Assembly (NCBI GenBank): GCA_032871835.1
Contig: CM065301.1
Location: forward strand, 82,554,069 to 82,618,068
Length of the DNA stretch: 64,000 bases
Reading direction: 5' to 3'
Source of the DNA: Dipteronia dyeriana
Lineage: Eukaryota > Streptophyta > Magnoliopsida > Sapindales > Sapindaceae
Shown here: piece by piece, positions 59,057 through 64,000 of the stretch
Position numbering within the stretch: position 1 is the first letter of the stretch
Layout: every line of letters begins with the position of its first letter
Position numbers and translations under genes: made by a program
The notes under the pieces: generated by a model
The model's database searches: none
What the model was told of the DNA's origin: nothing
Seen by the model: only the letters and a program-made list of their open reading frames with translations

Positions 59057-60132
59057 TTAAGCATCAGAACTGAGGAAAAATAAATTGGAGTGATTCTAGT
59101 ATTGAAGAATTTTCTATATAATGACAACTTCAGTGCAATCTCTAATTGTAATAAAAAATTAAAATGGCAAAAATAAATCAAATTTCGATAAGTAGAAGAA
59201 CATAATATGAAATATTAATTAAAATAATACTGACCCATTTCTAAGATCTTCAGAGACATTGTTTTCAAAACCGAATTTCACCCTGTCAATGCCTAAACCT
59301 CACCTCTTTCGAAATCGAATTTTACACAGTCAATGACTCAACCTAACTTTTCATCTGCTCAATAGTTACTGCCTCCCAAAACTCCTTTCAAACTCAGAAA
59401 TTTATACATTTCCACAATTCAACAATCAAATAAATCTAAAGCCAGCTATTTTAATAGATTAAGCAGACCTAATAAGGGAGATTCTCATTTAGATTAATGA
59501 ACATATATTACTGAAAATATGGAATCTTCATTGAATCAAAGCACACCTAAAAGACGGTACATATACGAATTGGTATACGTATACAAAGAAGTATAGAAGG
59601 AGGCACACGTACCTAAAATGGAGTCGAGCAGGAGATACTGGACTGGATCTGCTAACTTATGGCGATTAACCTATGTCCAACGTGCTCCAATTTTGGCGAC
59701 GTCCGTGTGCTATTCTGTCCGAGAAGATTAGAAGACTCGACGGTAGCTGGATATCGAGTACGACACCGATGTCGCGAAGAAGAAGTTATGGTTAGACAGG
59801 TTTGGGCGTCGGTGACGGAAGATGAGCAGATGCAAGATGGGTGGCCAAATGAATAGGGATTTTAGGGAATATAGAGTGAAATTGATTTTAATGATTTAAA
59901 AGGGCAAGAAGATCATTTTAGGGTATTTTAACAAATTGTTTGGATTTCAAGGTATTGGGGCTTAGGGCATAGGGTTTAGGGTGTAGGGCTTAGGGATTAA
60001 GCATCATAACCGAGGAAAAATAAATTGGAGTTATTCTAGTATGGAAGAATTTTTTATATAACGACATCTTCAGAGAAATAAATTGGAGTGATTCTAGTAT
60101 TGAAGATTTTTTTATATAATGACATCTTCAAT

Positions 60133-60754
60133 TAGGGGTGGGCACGGTTCGATTTTAAGTAAAACCTAACTGAACCAAAAATATTTTGATTCGTCTAAAA
60201 TTGAACCGGTTTAAACCGAATAAAAAATGGTAACCGAACTAAACTGAATTGGTTTTAATCAGTTCGATTAAATTCGGTTCGTTTCGGTTTTGGACCTAAT
60301 GGGCTTAATGGATCTTTTTTATTATGTTACTAAATTTGATGGGTTGTTGGATTCTAATTTTGAACCAAAGTTTCATAATTTTATAATTTTAATAATCCAA
60401 GCCCAAAAAAACACCCAAATCAGACCTAACTAATAATAATAAAAAGACTGGAGACGAGCAGCGGAGGAGTTAAGGAAGAGATGAGAGAACTCAGAGAAGT
60501 AGAGAAATCGGCGTTAGGAACTTGGAGGAGAAGAAAATATGAAAGAGAATAAGTGTGTTAATGTATTAGGGTTTTTTTTCGTTTAGTAATATAGGGGTTT
60601 AATTGGTGTAAACCGGTTTGAAACGAATTTTTTTCTGTTTTTCATTTTTTGAACCGGTTAAAATCGAATTCAATCGACGAACGGAACCGAACACCCTTTT
60701 TTTGGTTCGGTTTGGTTCGGTTCGGTTCGGTTCGAAACTTAGTGCCCACCTCTA
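60133..60754. mobile_element. hAT-type MITE in array copy 2
   Basis: 622 bp with ends taggggtgggcac and (inverted) tagaggtgggcac, flanked by an exact 8-bp duplication TCTTCAAT (60125-60132, 60755-60762). The body has ggttcggttt and aaccgaacc motifs like the element at 39016-39416. Confidence 0.85.
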
Positions 60755-61592
60755 TCTTCAATTCAATATTTAATTGTAATAAAAAATTAAAATGGCAAAA
60801 ATAAATCAAAATTCAATAAGTAGAAGAACATAATATGGAATATAAATTAAAATAATACTGACCCATTTCTAAGATCTTCAAAACATTGTCTTCAAAACCG
60901 AATTTCACCCAGTCAATGCCCAAATCTCACCTCTTTCGAAACTGAATTTTACCCAGTCAATGACCAAACCTAATTTTTAATCTGCTGAACAGTTATTGTC
61001 TCCCAAAACTTCTTTCGAAATCTGAAATTTAGACATTTCCACAATTAAACAATCAAATAAATATAAAGCCAGCTTTTATAAAAGATTAAGTTGGATTAAG
61101 CAGACCTAATAAGGGAGATTCTCATTTAGATTAATGAACATATATTACAAAAAATATGAAATCTTCATTGGATCGAAGCACACCTGAAAGGAGGTCTAAA
61201 TACGAATTGGTATACGTATACAAAGAGGTATAGAAGGAAGCAAATGTTTCTAAAACGGAGTCGAGTTGGAGATACTGGACTAGATCTGCTAACTTTTGGC
61301 GATTAACCTATCTCAAGTGTGCTCCAATGTTGACGACGTCGGCATGCTGTTCTGATCGAGAAGATTCGAAGACTCGACGATGGTTGGATATCGACTACGA
61401 CGCCAATGTCACGATGAAGAAGTTATGGTTCGACAGGTATGGACGTCGGCGATAGAAGATGGGCAAATGCAAGATGGGTGGCCATATGAATTGGGATATT
61501 AGGGCATATAGAGTAAAATTGATTTCAATGTTTGAAATGGCAGGAAGGTCATTTCAGGGTATTTTTGTAAATTATTTGGATTTCAAGGTATT

Positions 61593-61775
61593 GAGGCTTG
61601 GGCCTTGGGGCTTAGGGTTTAGAGTTTCGAATTTCGGGTATAAGGCTTAGGGTTTAGGACTTAGGGCTTATGACCTAGGACTTAGGGCTTATGACCTAGG
61701 ACTTAGGGATTAAAGTTTAGGTCTTAGGCTTAGGGCTTAGGGCTTAGGGCTTAGGGCTTAAGCATCAGAATTGAG
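61593..61775. repeat. Telomere-like CTTAGGG run, copy 3 of array
   Basis: The longest run, including four perfect ttagggc units at about 61733-61770 and a doubled ttagggcttatgacctagga segment at about 61660-61705. Confidence 0.8.
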
Positions 61776-63354
61776 GACCATTAAATTAGAGTGATTCTAG
61801 TATTGAAGAATTTTTTATATAATGTCAACTTCAATTCAATCTCTGGTCAATTCCCAAACCTCACCTCTACTAAAACCGAATTTTACCCAGACAATGACCA
61901 AACCTAATTTTTCATCTGCTCAACAGTTAATGTCTCCTAAAATTCCTTTCAAACTCATAAATATAGGCATTTCCACAATTAAACAATCATATAAATCTAA
62001 AGCCAGCTATTTTAAAAGATTAAGCAGACCTGATAAGGGAGATTCTCATTTAGATTAATGAACATATATTACAAAAACAATGAAATCTTTATTGAATCGA
62101 AGCACACCTGAAAGGAGGTACATGTACGAATTGGTATACGTATAAAAAGAGGTATAGAAAGAGGGGCACGTACCTAAAACGGAGTCAAGCTGGAGACACC
62201 GGACTAGATCCACTAACTTTTGGCGATTAACCTATGTCAAGTGTGCTCCAATGTTGACGACGTCAGTGTGCTGTTATGACTGAGAAGATTCGAAGACTCG
62301 ACAGTGGCTGGATATCGATTACATTGCTGATGTCGTGATGAAGATGTTACGGTTGGGCAGGTATGGACGTCGGAGACGGAAGATGGGATGATGCAAGATA
62401 GGTGGCTAGACAAATTGGGATTTTAGGGCATATATAGTGAAATTGATTTCAGTGATTGAAATGGGCAGGAAGGTCATTTCAGGGTATTTTTGCAAATTAT
62501 TTGGATTTCAAGGTATTGGGGCTTGGGTCTTATGGCTTGAGGCTTATGGATTAGGGCTTAGGGTTTAGGATTTAAAATTTAGGGTTTATGGCTTAGAACT
62601 TAGGGTAAGGCTTAAGCATCAGAACTGAAGAACAATAAATTTGAATGATTCTAGTATTGAAGAATTTTTTATATAATGACAACTTCAGTTCAATCTCTAA
62701 TTGTAATAAAAAATTAAAATGACAAAAATAAATCAAATTTGGATAAGTAGAAGAGCATAATATGGAATATAAATTAAAATAATACTGACCCATTTCTAAG
62801 ATCTTCAAAGACATTATCTTCAAAACTGATTTTCACCCAGTCAATGCCCAAACTTTCCTATTTCGAAACCGAATTTTACCCAGTTAATGACCAAACCTAG
62901 TTTTGTATCTGCTCAACGGTTAATGCCTCCTAAAAATCCTTTCGAACTGAGAAATTTAGACATTTCCACAATTAAACAATCAAATAAATCTAAAGCCAGC
63001 TAATTTAAAGGATTAAGCAGACCTAATAAGGGAGATTCTCATTTATATTAATGAACATATATTATAAAAAATATGAAATCTTCATTGAATCGAAGCACAC
63101 CTGAAAGGAGGTACTTATACGAATTGGCATACGTAAACGAAGAGGTATAGAAGGAGGCGCACGTACCTAAAACAAAGTCGAGCTGGAGATACTGGACTGG
63201 ATCCGCTAACTTTTGTTGATTAACCTATATCCAGTGTGCTCCAATGTTGACGACGTCGGCGTGCTGTTATGACCGTGAAGATTCAAAGACTCGACGGTGG
63301 CTGGATATCGATTACGTCGTCGATGTCACGATGAAGATGTTACGGTTGGGTAGG

Positions 63355-64000
63355 TATGTATGTCGCTTCTCCTTATTCTCATTCTTCCTATGCTTCTCTC
63401 TTCTTCTTCTTCTTCTCCTCCTCATCCGATCCTCTGATTTGCTCCTCCAAGGCCGGATGAGAAGGCTGGATGAGGATCTCATCCGTCCTTGGTGTTGCCT
63501 ATGAGTATTGGAAAAATAGGAAAAATAACAGGGAATAAAGAAAATGAAATGAAGATAGAGATTAGAGAGATGGACTATTCGGCCAAATTAAAAAGTTGAG
63601 AAAATAGAGATTCAACAAAAAGAAAAAAAAAAGGGAAAGGCGTGAGAGAGTTAGAGATAGAATCTGAGAAATTGAGAAATTGGTAACTGGTTCTTCAATT
63701 CAATTAAGCTAAAAAAATTATACTGAATATCTTTTGGATCAATTTATTGCCAATTTTTGATATTTTTATTTAATGACATTTTTTGTTATTTTAAATCAAT
63801 TTAGTGTTAAATTTTGATATTTTTTTGGTTTACTTACCAAACGTATTTTTGTGTTTTTATTTTCATAATACAGTTTTCGGTACATGCTACCAGAAAAGTT
63901 TTCGGATTTCGAAACTGAAACCAAAAATATTGTTTTCATTTTCATTTTCATTTTTCTTTTCGTAAAACAACAACTGAAAAACGATTATAGAACGACCCCA
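63355..64000. other. Unclassified DNA after the array
   Basis: The fifth copy breaks off at 63354. A CT/CTT-rich stretch (63365-63425) follows, and then AT-rich DNA. The last ~130 bp (gttttcattttcattttcat, ending aacgacccca) may be the edge of another short element running past the window. No gene is supported. Confidence 0.4.

Larger units (their letters stand above)
58165..63354. repeat. Tandem array of a ~1-kb repeat (five copies)
   Basis: Copies begin with cataatatggaatataaatt at about 58167, 59202, 60828 and 62756, plus one copy lacking about 150 bp of its start (about 61841). Spacing is about 1.0 kb once the hAT insertion is removed from copy 2. Each copy has, in order, a ctgacccatttctaagatct start, a gtacctaaaacggagtcgag block, a GC-richer block with acgacgtcggcgtgctgttc, a CTTAGGG-type run, and an aattggagtgattctagtat tail. 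The array starts exactly where the Copia RT stops. No long reading frame is shared. A short frame of about 40 codons recurs. Confidence 0.88.

Noticed and set aside
58165..63354. The array as a true telomere or subtelomere end
   Set aside because: The CTTAGGG runs are short and degenerate and occur inside each 1-kb unit, and ordinary sequence continues beyond the array.
1..64000. CRISPR array among the many tandem repeats
   Set aside because: The repeats are head-to-tail units of 39-1000 bp without unique spacers of even length, and the sequence is plant nuclear DNA.

Overview
The window looks like nuclear DNA of a flowering plant, probably a eudicot, from a transposon-rich intergenic stretch around a single host gene. 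The signs are GT-AG introns, plant LTR-retrotransposon lineages (Tat-type Ty3/gypsy and Copia), Mutator-, hAT- and PIF/Harbinger-type DNA elements, short telomere-like CCCTAAA runs and one plant cationic amino acid transporter gene. There is nothing bacterial, no operons, and no tRNA or rRNA gene was seen. I cannot name the species.

Layout. (1) 1-8911: two joined Tat-lineage Ty3/gypsy units sharing one LTR (1471-2659), both on the minus strand. The left unit (1-1470) has only a repeat-rich, gene-less interior. The right unit (1471-8911) keeps an antisense (plus-strand) spliced gene and an integrase remnant. (2) 8912-11085: old Copia-like remains and AT-rich DNA. (3) 11086-34318: a nearly full-length Tat-type element (Element 2, minus strand, TSD TAATT) with gag, protease, RT, two RNase H segments, integrase and the same antisense gene. 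It is split by Element 3 (15338-26021, TSD ATAAT), a large non-autonomous relative with no gag-pol. Element 3 is in turn split by a solo Copia-like LTR (15669-17693, TSD CAAGG). (4) 34319-40600: AT-rich intergenic DNA with a Pack-MULE-like element, a PIF/Harbinger MITE, an hAT MITE and a T-tract repeat. (5) 40650-44830: a CAT1-type amino acid transporter gene, one coding exon preceded by a 2.2-kb 5'-UTR intron. (6) 46150-50516: a decayed MuDR-type transposase gene with one recognisable MULE end. (7) 50794-58165: a truncated Copia element whose 5' LTR carries a gypsy fragment and a MITE. (8) 58165-63354: five tandem copies of a ~1-kb repeat with telomere-like CTTAGGG runs, one interrupted by an hAT MITE. 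(9) 63355-64000: unclassified DNA.

How the parts work together. The Tat elements form a two-part system: an autonomous type (Elements 1 and 2) and a coding-poor partner (Element 3 and the 1-1470 interior). They share LTR ends, primer-binding site, polypurine tract and a 99-bp repeat, which suggests the partner was moved in trans. The autonomous type also carries its own antisense, intron-containing gene with a TATA box. All transposon genes here carry disabling lesions. The only gene that looks functional is the transporter.
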